Source of the DNA: Hyaloscypha bicolor E | Lineage: Eukaryota; Ascomycota; Leotiomycetes; Helotiales; Hyaloscyphaceae | Reading direction: 5' to 3' | NCBI RefSeq assembly: GCF_002865645.1 | Contig: NW_020194552.1 | Coordinates: 248,001-312,000, forward strand | DNA: 64,000 nucleotides | In this document: in pieces, positions 13,815-24,408 of the stretch | Position numbering within the stretch: position 1 is the stretch's first letter | How the letters are laid out: every line of letters starts with the position of its first letter | The notes under the pieces: model-generated | The model's input: only the letters and a program-made list of their open reading frames with translations | Databases searched by the model: none | What the model was told of the DNA's origin: nothing | Program-made: the position numbers and the translations under genes

Positions 13815-15071
13815 TAGCTATTAAATAAATTATTTTACTTTTATAATAAACCTATATATCCTAAATTATCTAATAGATTATTTAAATAAAATATAATACT
13901 TTAAATATTCTAATCTGGCTACTATTTAATATTCTTAAATTTAGTAAAAGTATTATTATTATAGTTTCCTGAATCTAAGATAAAATTCTTTATAAATTCA
14001 ATAAAAGTTTTTTAATTTATAATATTAATATTTACTAATTACTTTTTATATTTCTAGATATTTCTGGCTGTGTTTTTAAAATAGGAAATATAATATATAA
14101 CCTTTATTATATTTATAGTTTAGATAATTCTACTATTTTTATACTATTTTAGTTCTATCTAATAAAAGAAATCCTAGGCTTTTTTAATACTTTTTCCTTT
14201 ATAAATTAGTAATTCTCGGGTTTTTAGAGTCCTATAAACTAAATATACTACTTGTAATATAATAAGTTCTATAATAAATATCCGAATATTTTTAAAATAA
14301 TAAATTTAAGCTTCTAGCTTTTCTAGATTTTCTTTTTATTATATTTCTGCTTCTAACTTAATAATATAATAATAAGCCGCTACTAGCTTTACTATTATTA
14401 TTATTTTACTAACTAGTTTTAGTAATATCTGAATTTTATTTCTTTTTCCTAATTAGATAATAGCTAGAATACCTAACTAGATACTTTTCTAGATATTTAA
14501 CTAGATTATTCTAGTAATAATAAAGGCGCTTTTTCTAATTATTATTTTAGCTATTAGTAATTTTATTTATTAATAGCTTAATTATCTTATAATAAATTGC
14601 TTTCTAAAAGTTAAATTAATTAGAATATAAGATATATAATAATAGAGTAATATATAAGTAATTAAGATAAATAAGCTATAAAGTAATATTTACAAATATA
14701 ACTAATTTCAAGAATTAATTCTAATAAAAAAACTAATTAATACCTCTTTCTAAAACTAGAAATATCTCTCTATATATTTCTTAATACTTAGCTAAGTATA
14801 TAAAGCCCTTTATTTAATTAGAAAATATAATATTATATAATTTATATAATTCTAATATAAGTTTTATCTATAATAAGAAACTAGATCTATAATATTTAAT
14901 ACTTATTTATATATTATTATATATATCTATTATAATATATTAAATAAGAAATAAGTATATGAAATAGAAATATAAAATAAAAGAATATATATAAATATAT
15001 AAAGTATTTAGGAAATCTAGTATTAGATTAAATTAGAAAAATATTATTTTTTGCGTTTTTAGAAAATTTTT

Positions 15072-15167
15072 AGTATTAATATAGCTATTTCTTTTAGTAT
15101 TAATATAGCTATTTCTTTTAGTATTAATATAGCTATTTCTTTTAGTATTAATATAGCTATTTCTTTA
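15072..15167. repeat. 24-base minisatellite, four tandem copies
   Basis: Four head-to-tail copies of a 24-base unit (agtattaatatagctatttc plus tttt) begin at 15,072, 15,096, 15,120 and 15,144. They are identical except for the last base of the fourth. The identity contrasts with the diverged LTR copies around it. Confidence 0.92.
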
Positions 15168-15179
15168 AGAATTATATAT

Positions 15180-15385
15180 ATAATTACAAGATTCGAAATA
15201 CGAGATATAAATAATAAAATATAAGTAATAAAATATAAGATATAGTTATATAAACTCGTATTTTATAAATAACTCGACTAGTAGCTAGTCCCTATTAGGC
15301 TTAATAGATTTAGAAATTATATATTAATACTATAATATTATAATTCTTATTTCTGAATATTAATTATTTTACTAATTTATATACT
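15180..15385 (+). repeat. Inverted partial copy of the Copia LTR
   Basis: The reverse complement of this stretch aligns with the LTRs at 1,447-1,722 and 13,529-13,814, including the ctagctactag landmark and the TA-rich run before it. It is opposite in orientation and no internal coding relic was recognised beside it, so it is a solo or truncated LTR from another insertion. Confidence 0.7.
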
Positions 15386-16067
15386 AAGTATTTTATATAT
15401 ATTTCTAATAAATTAATAGATATAATTTCTTTTATATAATATTTATAATAAATTATATAATTATATTAGTTATTATAATTTATATAAATTTATTAAAGTA
15501 AATTATTAAAAATTCTTATTAATACTTTAAAATTATTTAAAGAAAAACTATATAAATATAAAGAACTTTAAAGGCTTTAGTTTATATATTATTTTTATTT
15601 TTATATAAAATAAAATAAAATAAATATATATTATATAATATTATATTTTTTATAATAATTTTTAAAAATTATTAAATTTTATTAATAAAAAATAGAATTA
15701 TTTTTGGCTTTATAAAAAGTATCCCAAAGAAAATAAGTAAAATTCCGTACTACTAATATTTTTATTTAATTATTTTTATTTTTAATTTATAAAAAATTAT
15801 TTTATTTTTACTTTTATAATTAATTTATTAAATTAAAGATTAAATTAATCTTATACAAGTAATATTTGATTTATTTATAAGAAGAAATAAGAAGAAATAA
15901 GCTCTTTACTTTATAAACTTAAAAATTATAAGGTTTTATAATTAGGAGGGCATTAAAGTCATGTGACGAACATTCCAGGAACTTAATTGACTTGAAGTTG
16001 GCCGCCTCCAAATTTAATTCGGATTGCAATTCCCAGCCACTTACTTTTCCTCTCCCCAGCTTTAATA

Positions 16068-16793
16068 ATGGGAAACTCTGGATCCGTTAGTCTTTCCCCA
16101 CGGGGGGAATACGCACCAGCTCCTAACATTAATCCTTCTATAGCTGGAATCTCAACTCCAACGGCGTCAATCGTCCTTCTCGACTACCCAGTCAAGAAGG
16201 AAAACCCTCAATCTCTACTCACTGGAAATACCCCAGATTCTCCACCAACACAAAACGAGCACACAACGATACAAATCACCACTCAAGAATCCCATCCACC
16301 TCCGAGCAAGATCGCATCCAAAGAGGCTGTCGAGCTTCCCCCTCAACAACGACCCACCAAACCCTCACTGCATCCCCAGCCTCGAACACACGAGACAGAA
16401 AATGCTCAAGAAGAAGACATTTTCGACTCTTTCCCGACCCTCTAATCCGACGAAGACGTTGTCCCTCTTCCCTCTCAACAACCACCCAGCAACCCCTCAC
16501 TCCATCGCCAGCCTCGAACCCTTCGCCGTCAGAAAGCAGAACCCCAGTACCAAGAGGACGTCCTCGACTCTTTCGAGGCACCTGCAACCAAGAGGGCCGC
16601 CCTCGAACAACAAATTGGTGCTTCACCTCCGCCTCCTTGGACAGCCGCACAATCAAATCCAAACCCGCCTAGACCGCCGAGGACAACAACCCCCGAAAAG
16701 ATCTATGTCCCGAAAAAGCCTATCCAGCTTTTTGGACGGCCGCATTCGAATGGCAAAGTTAAGGAGGAACTTATGCAGAGAGATGTGGGGTAG
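16068..16793 (+). pseudogene. Unrecognised proline/glutamine-rich gene with an in-frame TAA
   Basis: I do not recognise this gene. From ATG 16,068 one frame runs 241 codons to TAG at 16,791, interrupted only by TAA at 16,443 (codon 126). The frame stays open and similar in character on both sides, and the halves contain a repeat about 132 bases apart (about 16,336 and 16,468), each with a leader like SLH-QPRT and ending near ED-(I/L)-DSF. The product would be hydrophilic, disordered and rich in P, Q, T and S. It is the first gene beyond the RIP block, and CAA to TAA is a RIP-type change. Alternatives are a genuine 125-residue protein or a noncoding stretch; no splice sites that remove the TAA were seen. 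Confidence 0.45.
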
Positions 16794-17245
16794 GGCAGAG
16801 AAGGCGGAACTAGGGGAGGAGTGAGATGTACTGTACTTGTCTTCGGCGGGCGAGGAAGGGCTCGTGAGGAAGAGTGGTAAAATTGGGTTGTGGGTTCTTA
16901 ATTGAACAGGAAAAGTCGTGACGGGGATAGACGGGTTGAAAAGAGTTGATAGGGAAAGAGCTTGGATTACGACTTTGCTCAATATTGGATTCGGGTGGTT
17001 ACTGAAATGCAGGAATAGAAAGGAGGAGGCGGGAAGGAGAAGGGTGGCGCGAGAGAAAGGGCGGGGGGCTTGAATCGTTACATTTCAACTCAATGAGATC
17101 CTTTATCAAGTTCGCAGCTAATGCGAGCGATGGTATACCAGACGCCGATCTAATCTATGTACGCCATTCCCTCTGTCTATGCTCCTTCCGTCTTAGTGCA
17201 CCGCCCCAGGTAAAGAAATTCGTTTCCATGTCTGCTACGAGGCAC
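16794..17245. other. Intergenic, 450 bases
   Basis: 3' flank of the HAD hydrolase gene and of the preceding reading frame. No supportable feature seen. Confidence 0.6.
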
Positions 17246-18736
17246 TTACTCAATCGCCGAAACAGAGTGTCCGGCGGTAACAGGATTCATGGCATCACTC
17301 CACTCAGTCCTAAAATCCTGCCCCAGCTCTTTCTTCAACGCTGTCTCCACCGCTTTCAACACATTATCAAAAACGCCAAAGCTCGCAGGATTCTGCTTAT
17401 CGTTGCCCTCCCCCTGATACACGCCCGTCCGCACCAGACAAGTATTCCATCCATACATATTCCCGCCGATAATATCGCTCTGAGGATTATCGCCGATCAT
17501 ATAGATGTTCTTGGGCAGTCGTTCCTCGTTGTGGATCGTGTCCATCCAGGATGTCATTACATCGTCCGCGTACTTATAGGTTGCGAGTTCTGGTTTCCCG
17601 TAGACGACGCGCTCGAGTTCCACGCCGGTGATGGCTTTGTAGATTGCTTCAAGTGCGATGCGGAATGTTCCCTGGGACATTCTCGGCGAAGGATGTTCGG
17701 TGGGACAGAGGAGATCGCCTTGTGAGAAGTAAATTGGGATGCGTTGATTGGTAGGATGTTTGGCCCGTGTGCCGAGGACGCCGTCCTCGGATTGTAGCAG
17801 GTCCATAATGATTTGCAGGTCCGTGGCGTAGTCGCGGGAATCCGAGAAAACGAGGATGGCGTCGATTTTCACTTTGCTGAAATCGCGGGGGGTGGAGGTG
17901 GCCCGTTGCTCGGCGGTGAAGAATTCTTTGAGCGGGGAGAGGGTGGGTTGCGAGGCGACGATGTCGTTGGGAACTACGATGTCTTTGAAACCGTACTGCT
18001 TGGCTACTTCGCGGCATTGGTAGTTCTCTCCACCAACGACGAGAACGGTGTCGTAATATTCTGCCAGAGCCGACATGGGTGTGTGAGATTGAATGAATTG
18101 TTCAGTGGAGATGGGTGAGTGGAGGATCTTTGAGAGTTGGGCACAGCGTGCAGCTTCCGGCTTTCCGGATCCGTTCGTGAGGAAGATGTGAGGAATTTTG
18201 ATCCCAAGCTCATTGTCTCCATTGAGAATTTCAAGAACACGCTTTCCTTCCGGAATCAGGCGGTCCCCATGGACAAGAACCCCATCAATGTCGAAGGCAA
18301 ATGCCATGTCCTTTGCTGCAGCTGTCTTCACTGATGACATATCCTGGACTTGTGAAGATAGGATGTCGCGGGTTGGCTGGATGGATGGCATGCCAGGTCT
18401 CGTAGGTCTTCCATCTGCAGTTGCAACCGATGAAAGACGAGATTGGCGTTTCGATTTTGGAATTGGCAGAGAAGCTCCGAAGCTGTTTCGTGAGCCTCGT
18501 CTGTCAACCTGCGAGGGTGAAATGCTCAAGGAGTGCATGAGGGCTTCGCTCTCTGCAGTTTGTGATCTCGTTGCTGGGACTTCGATTGTCCCAGTTGTTC
18601 CATTGTGATGGGTTGGAGGGTGGATAGTGTGGCTGTACTTTGCAGGAGAACCATGGCTGATGATCTTTTGCAGGTGGTCATACTTTGGTGTTTGTGGGGT
18701 GTCAACGCCAAAGTCGGAGTCGTCGAAGGCAGGCAT
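17246..18736 (-). CDS. HAD-superfamily hydrolase, CECR5/HDHD5-like
   Basis: Single-exon gene of 496 residues. The first 140 residues are polar and low in complexity (possibly a targeting or disordered leader). Then comes a class-IIA HAD fold: motif I DIDGV at 149-153 (nucleophile Asp149 and Asp151), motif II LTNGSG at 186-191, and motif III/IV YMIGDNPQSDI followed by GWNTCLVRTGVY near the C terminus. This arrangement matches the eukaryotic CECR5/HDHD5 group, which is presumed to be a phosphatase; many members are mitochondrial. Substrate is unknown. A later start at the Met just before AFAFDIDGV is possible but would lack the conserved-length leader. It is divergent from the aldo-keto reductase with 1.1 kb between. 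Confidence 0.9.
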   Translation of the reverse strand: MPAFDDSDFGVDTPQTPKYDHLQKIISHGSPAKYSHTIHPPTHHNGTTGTIEVPATRSQTAESEALMHSLSISPSQVDRRGSRNSFGASLPIPKSKRQSRLSSVATADGRPTRPGMPSIQPTRDILSSQVQDMSSVKTAAAKDMAFAFDIDGVLVHGDRLIPEGKRVLEILNGDNELGIKIPHIFLTNGSGKPEAARCAQLSKILHSPISTEQFIQSHTPMSALAEYYDTVLVVGGENYQCREVAKQYGFKDIVVPNDIVASQPTLSPLKEFFTAEQRATSTPRDFSKVKIDAILVFSDSRDYATDLQIIMDLLQSEDGVLGTRAKHPTNQRIPIYFSQGDLLCPTEHPSPRMSQGTFRIALEAIYKAITGVELERVVYGKPELATYKYADDVMTSWMDTIHNEERLPKNIYMIGDNPQSDIIGGNMYGWNTCLVRTGVYQGEGNDKQNPASFGVFDNVLKAVETALKKELGQDFRTEWSDAMNPVTAGHSVSAIE

Positions 18737-19836
18737 CTTGAGGATGTTGAAACAAAGTGAAGGGGAGGCAGAGACTGGGTTGGGTTCTGTTGTAGACGTG
18801 AATGGGCAAAGGAGAAGTTCGACTGGATGAACAGGCTACCCCTGTGCGGGCTCCAAGTCGTATATATCTGGAATGAAATCAATGAAACAACACTAGAAAA
18901 TAGAATCTTCGCCGCAAAACTGCACAACTGCCCAGCATGTGAATGTCGTCATGGTGGCCAAGAGAGCTCCCGTTATCTTCCTTAGGTCCCACAAGAGCAA
19001 GTTGTCCGTCGTACCAGGACTCACTATGAAACTCGAGCTCCAGTGTATAACATGACGGTGTGGAAAGTCTCTATCAAAAGCGGAGCGCAGGATTGATGCT
19101 GAGGCTGAGCCAAGCTTCAACTAGGAGCTCTCTGCCTAAAATCTTATTGGAATAGCCTTTCGGCACCTGGTTAGATAAGGTCACTGAGTGGATCTCTCGG
19201 GAGACTGAAGCTGAGCTATTCATATCAAGCTGTTTGAGTGGAAGCAAAGGGGTCCGGGATGACGTTTAAGAAGGCTTAGCGCGGGGCCGTCGACTTGAAG
19301 GCCCATGAATTCGCCGAGGACGAGTGACAGGCGGATGGGAGATCCACATGGCACGTTGCCTGTTCCTCTTTTCTGATGCAAGCTGGAGCCTTACCTAAAG
19401 ACCCACCGCGATGGGCGATGGCGATCATGATGAAGATGTGCCGAGTGAAGCGTGTGATTGGTGATGCTGAGGAGAGAAGAGAAGAGCGAAACGCGCTAGA
19501 AGGATCTGAGCGATAGCGTCTTCCCCCTGTCAGGTACGGCTTCTGCTGGACGACGTCAACTCTTTCAGGGTCTTGACTCTACCTGACCAGAAACACCGAG
19601 TATCGGTTACAGATCCCATAATACGGGTACGCAAACGTCATATGCCGCTCTGTTGAGAATGGCAACATGCTGTGTCCACGGTCCGGAGAATAGTCGTGCA
19701 GATTCTGCAGCTGTTGAGACGGGATGACTAGTATCCTTCACTTACGGTAACAAGAAGTGACGCAGCACAGACCACTCGTAGAAGACACCTTTCGAATCCC
19801 ATTCTTCTCGAAACATACAATCCTTCAGAAACAACA
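18737..19836. other. Divergent intergenic region, 1.1 kb
   Basis: Holds the promoters of the HAD hydrolase (leftwards) and the aldo-keto reductase (rightwards). No additional gene is supportable. Confidence 0.6.
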
Positions 19837-20873
19837 ATGGGTTCCTACGCAGAGACGACAACGGCAGTGACAGGGCCGGTACTCAAGCTGAACAATGGCG
19901 TGGAGATGCCAGCTCTTGGCTTCGGAACCTTTGCCAACGAAGGCAGCAAAGGGGAAACACATAAGGCTGTTGTGCATGCCTTGAATGCTGGATACCGACA
20001 TCTCGACTGTGCCTGGTTCTATCGGAACGAAGACGAGGTTGGGTCTGGGCTTCGAGACTTTCTCTCTCAGAACCCCTCTGTCAAGAGATCCGATATCTTC
20101 ATTACGACGAAAGTATGGAACCACCTCCACGAACCAGAGGACGTGGAATGGAGCTTGAAGGACTCGTTGGCGAAGCTTCAAACACCATACGTTGATGCAT
20201 TTCTGGTACACTGGCCCATAGCATCAGAGAAGAACGCCGACGGAACGGTCAAGATTGGCTCCGACGGAAAGGTAAGCAAACCCTCCCTCCTGCATACGTA
20301 AGCTAACGCCCATTTTAGTATGTGATCAACAAGTCCCTCACCGAGAATCCAGAGCCCACCTGGCGAGCAATGGAAAAGCTGTACAGCGAGGGCCTCACGA
20401 AATCAATCGGGCTCTCCAACTTCACAGAAAAAGGCATCGAGTCGCTGCTCAAATACGCCAAAGTCAAGCCCCAAATAAACCAAATCGAGATCCATCCCTT
20501 CCTCCCGCAACAGCCGCTCATCGAATACTGCATGTCGAAATCTATAATGCCAGTTGCATACTCGCCACTCGGCTCACAAGACCAAGTCCCAGGCACAGGA
20601 GAGAAAGTCAGCACGAACAAGGACCTGATTGCTATTGCAGAGAAGAATGGCTGGACTTTGGCACAAGTGTTGATTGCGTGGGGATTGAAGAGGGGATACT
20701 CTGTCTTACCGAAGAGCAGCAATGAGAGTCGGATTAAGGGGAATGCGAAATTGGTGGATTTGAGCGATGAGGATTTCGAGGCAGTGAATAAGGTGGCAAA
20801 GGGACGGTGGAGCAGGTTTGTCAACATGAAGGATACGTTTGGGTATGATGTGTGGCCGGAGGAGAGTGCGTAG
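19837..20873 (+). CDS. Aldo-keto reductase, one intron
   Basis: Exons 19,837-20,271 and 20,319-20,873; the 47-base intron has GTAAGC, a GCTAAC branch site and TTTTAG. The protein has 329 residues. It is an NADPH-dependent aldehyde/ketone reductase of the (beta/alpha)8 AKR family. The catalytic tetrad is complete: Asp57 and Tyr62 in GYRHLDCAWFY, Lys92 in TTKVW, His125 in LVHWP. A GLSNF block and the cofactor loop PKSSNESRIKGN, which binds the 2'-phosphate of NADP, are present. Length is normal for the family. There is no signal peptide, so it is cytosolic. The natural substrate cannot be told; sugar or xylose-type aldehydes are common for this branch. Confidence 0.93.
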
Positions 20874-22821
20874 CAGCATTTATTTTGGGGATTTAGATAG
20901 GATAAAATAGAATAGATGGATCTTAGATGCTTGATAGAATACCACCTTTTGTCTCGCAGGTCGGGCTTCATTTGTTACAGGGATATGATATGTAGGCGAA
21001 GCTGAAGAGTGAATCAGCATTGTCCCCATCCAAGTTTTGTTGCATATCGGCTCAATGTTTCAAAAGTTCTGGGTACATTGAGAATGGTCTCGATGTCCAG
21101 GGTGAACCGACCCTCCTCAACCGTTTTTGTAAATGGCATTCAAGGGTCCGCGGTTCCCGGTACATTGGGATGCCGATTCGACGCGGGGTTCTCTGTCATA
21201 CAAGATTTTGCATTATTTCGTCCCAATGTTTGACACGAGTGATGATTTTTCACTGGGTTTTGGGGAATACATAAGCAACCAAACTCTAAGGGAAAGGCGA
21301 CAGTGACTTGCCTTCAACACCCAGCAAAATTCTACATTTGACTTGACATGCTCAATATACCAAACCAACTCGGGACATTCGAGCAATCTGCAACAAAACT
21401 CTGAACTTTCTCGTATTTGAATTTCTAGCTGTTCTCGGGGACATTGTCAACCCTGTTTTTCATAGCTTTTTCCAAGGATTGAAACGTACTTCCACCAAGA
21501 TCTCAACAATCATCCTGTCCCGTTTATCAAGGAAATTTCAAAGGTGTGTTCGTGCTATCTGAGAGGCGTAACAATACCAACCCACCTCTCACTTCTCTCC
21601 CTCAAAATATCTCGCATTCCACGCATCCACATTTACCAGTTTTCTCCTCTACATCAATATCAGAATCGCACCAATTAATTAATCTAAATTTCTTTCCGTC
21701 TTTCTGCCATTAAAACCTCCTTCGATACCGTCCGCTAAGACTTTCCTTTGTGAAGGAAGTGCAAGTGTCTCCCTCCTTCGTCTCAATACCAAACCCTCAT
21801 CTATTCCCACCGACATGCCCCCGAAGTCCCTCCACACACATACCCCGCGCAGCAACCAATATACGTCCATCCAAAGCCGCCGAAGATTTCTGTTTCAATG
21901 TCAACTTTTGCTCTTTCTGTTTTCTTTCTCTCTTTCTCCCTCTCTTCCTGCTTCTTCGCTCTTTCTCTCTTCCAGAGGGAGGGGAGGGGATTGAATACCG
22001 CCATCACATCCACCGTCTACATCACCAGGATGGAGACTGAAGGGGTTGAAGCGTGATTGGTTGAGGGCCTAATTGCATTGTGTTAAATTTGAATTCATCT
22101 CAAGGTAAAAGGGGGGAGTTGGTGGAGGAGGGCGGGAGGAAGGATGATGTTTGAGAAATGGTGGGGCTGTGCCCACGGTATCGATTTCAGCTTCTGCTTC
22201 TACGAGGGGAGCAGCGACAGCGCATGTGGCAAGAGAGGGCGAGGAGGGTGAAGAGTGACTTCATGTTGTTTGAGGTTGATGGTGTTGGACGAGGTGGAAA
22301 TCTTGTTCTTGTGGCTGCTCGACATGCTTCGTTGGGGAAGAGAAACCTAGTTCGATGAGAGCGAGACTTGTATATTAAATTATAAGGCAATTATGCGCCT
22401 CGCAAAGTAAACTCTTCTTCACACCTACTCTCAAGGCATCAGATAACTCGGGCACGAAACAGGACAGAAGAGCCGTTGCATACAAGGCTACCAGCGGCGC
22501 AACACACGATTAAGATCTATCTGTGCAGCACAGAAGAATCATTGGTAGCACGAGCACTGTTGTTTTGTTTCCCGTTGTCACGACTTCGAAGTATCGCAAG
22601 GGCGGGTGGTTGTTAGGAGAGGGGAGAAAGTGAAAGATCAGAGGGGAGAGGGACGGGCAGCTGATATCGATTCATGCGATATATGTTCTTACAAAGCCGC
22701 GGTTTTTGATTTGAAATTCGTCAACTGCTTCATATTCTGCACGGTAGGGTTTCCGTTGTGCAGGTAATCGCACTCCAAACCGCCCAACAATCCCATCGAC
22801 CAACCATCCATCCTCCGATGA
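20874..22821. other. Intergenic, 1.9 kb
   Basis: No conserved gene recognised. A pyrimidine-rich stretch (about 21,580-21,990) contains short frames, one of 52 codons from ATG 21,898 with a hydrophobic start; none has support beyond being open. Confidence 0.5.
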
Positions 22822-23231
22822 TCAGTCCTTAGAACCAGCTGCAGCGACTATAATTATACACACCCCCGATTTAGGGTTCAGGCTATTACCGAAATAGCAT
22901 CTATAGTCCGGACAGCAATTCTTCATTACCCCCGATGTCGACATCCCGCATTGTTCTTTTTCACTTGTTAAAGAGGGGATTGCGGGATTGAGTTTGGGGG
23001 AGGGGAGTGGGGAGGCAGTTGTGGTGAGACGTACGAAGGCTGCACACTTCCGTTCCCTGACGGGGAAGGAGAGCGTGGAGGGATGGATTGGAAGACCGTG
23101 GAAAGTTAAGATAGGGGTAGAGGGAAGATTTTGAGAGGCGAGAGAGAGGCGCGTACAGGGCTGTGCTCTACGATAGGAGCAGCTGCAGTGAGGGTCAGGA
23201 GTGCCAGAAATTGGGAGGCGGAGGACCTCAT
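22822..23231 (-). CDS. Small secreted six-cysteine (knottin-like) protein
   Basis: Three exons on the minus strand: 23,231-23,157, 23,056-23,035 and 22,955-22,822. Introns of 100 and 79 bases both begin GTACGY and end CAG and AAG. The total is 231 bases, 76 residues, in frame throughout. Residues 1-18 look like a secretion signal (short basic start, then FLALLTLTAAA). The mature part has exactly six cysteines spaced C-x4-C-x10-CC-x4-C-x12-C, the order of an inhibitor cystine knot. A TATA box lies about 150 bases upstream. I recognise no named family. In a fungus such proteins are often effectors, antimicrobials or enzyme inhibitors; that is inference. The weakest point is the AAAAAG acceptor of intron 2, chosen because it alone keeps the frame. 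Confidence 0.62.
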
Positions 23232-23377
23232 GTTGAATGGGGGGGTTGTGAGAGGGAGTTGGGTGCTTCGAGTTAATGCAAGATGCTACTTATTCCTGGA
23301 CTTGTGAAAGGTGGAGGGGATATCCTAGATTTTGCTGCAGGGACGAAAAGAGAGACCCTCGGTAGCAAGAGGGGGGA

Positions 23378-23383
23378 TTTATA
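23378..23383 (-). promoter_or_regulatory. TATA box of the six-cysteine gene
   Basis: TATAAA on the minus strand within GTATAAATCC, about 147 bases upstream of the proposed ATG. Confidence 0.45.
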
Positions 23384-23479
23384 CTGTAGCTGCGGCTTTT
23401 CTGAAGTAGAGAGAGCAGGAGTCATGTGACGGTTTCCTGTCTACACACTCCCGGAACTTGTTCTATTCCACCGGGGTTA

Positions 23480-24120
23480 TAATAAAAGGGTTTAGCTAAG
23501 ATTACCTAGTTAATATAATTTAACTAAACTATTTCCAATAAATCCCATTAATAGGATTTTAATAATTTATAATTTTTAAAATATTATAATATTCTAGAAA
23601 TTTACTCGTATTTAACTTTATATTTATACACTAGAGTTTGCTTAAATATAGTAGGTCCGATCTAAAAGCAATTGGAATCGTCCATAGAACCGGAGTCGTC
23701 CCTATTCGACTCGATCTCGACCTCAGAGCCAGAATTAACCTCCACGTCCGACTTAATCTCGGCCCTAGTGAGCTAGATTTGCCGGGGTCTTACCGGCTCT
23801 CGGTCTCCTTAGAGTCTGACTCCTCATTTCCCTCGTCGGCAAAAGAGGGCAAATCGTCGGCAGGAGAACGTTATAAACGGACTTCTCCTGGGGTAGAATC
23901 GTCCGAGTCGTCCGAATTGGTCGGAGGGTACTATACGCGACTAGGGAGTGGTTTTATTAAAATAGTTTCCTTTGGTTTTGAATCGGCGAGCTTGAACCGA
24001 TTACCGTATCTCTATTTTAAATCAGCGACCCGAAACCGATTATCGTGTCTCTTATTTCAAACCGGAAGACTGCCGATTATTGGAGGGGGGTACCGGTTCT
24101 TTTACTCTCATTAATATTAA
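23480..24120 (-). mobile_element. Partly RIP-mutated transposon relic with 39-base repeats
   Basis: An AT-rich stretch (23,480-23,640) adjoins 480 bases with longer open frames. On the minus strand these read as acidic, serine-rich fragments (for example EVEIESNRDDSGSMDDSN and TNSDDSDDSTPGEV) interrupted by stops, the look of a transposon gag-like N terminus. At 23,981-24,083 there are two full and one partial 39-base imperfect tandem repeats. Base composition and stops set it apart from its neighbours. The element family is not identified. Confidence 0.5.
23981..24083. repeat. 39-base imperfect tandem repeat, about 2.6 copies
   Basis: Units start at 23,981, 24,020 and 24,059, each with a core like aaccgattaccgt. 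The unit is a multiple of three, so it keeps a reading frame. Confidence 0.75.
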
Positions 24121-24408
24121 GGGAGCGTCATTTGCTCTAGTTAAGGGCTAAACTCCGAGGTTAACAAGGAAGGCCTCGGTACAATGATTCCCACTAGAAA
24201 TAGAAATGAGGACGAGTGTATAGTGAAGGGGTAAAAAAAACATTCTTCGAAGCCAGCTCAGGCATGAAATGCCCCCGTTTCACTGGATTTTTGACTACAG
24301 GGGCTTAAGAAAAAAGCTTGGTATCAAATTCATTAAACTCGTACTATACAGCCTCCCAAACCAGTTCCCGCGTGCCAATCCAACCCGTTGTCTCTCCCCC
24401 GCCTCAAC

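Larger units (their letters stand above)
1..15940. repeat. AT-rich RIP-degraded transposon block
   Basis: The whole stretch is overwhelmingly A+T, rich in TpA, with no open reading frame of useful length on either strand. It ends abruptly near 15,940, where balanced base composition and genes begin. Recognisable reverse transcriptase, RNase H and zinc-knuckle relics in it carry changes of the TGT-to-TAT, CAT-to-TAT and CAG-to-TAG type, which is the CpA-to-TpA signature of repeat-induced point mutation. Positions 1-1,446 and 13,815-15,070 hold the same kind of sequence, but I could not assign them to an element. Such blocks are usually heterochromatic in ascomycetes; that is inference here. 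Confidence 0.93.

Noticed and set aside
16276..16662. 128-codon frame antisense to the unknown gene at 16,068
   Set aside because: It mirrors the internal repeat of the plus frame and has no features of its own.
21898..22056. 52-codon frame with a signal-like hydrophobic start
   Set aside because: It lies in a CT-rich tract, where runs of F, L and S arise from base bias; no cysteines and no splice context.
15955..23430. GTCATGTGACG near both 15,958 and 23,423 as possible ends of one large insertion
   Set aside because: The similarity is short, and 7.5 kb of ordinary conserved genes lies between.
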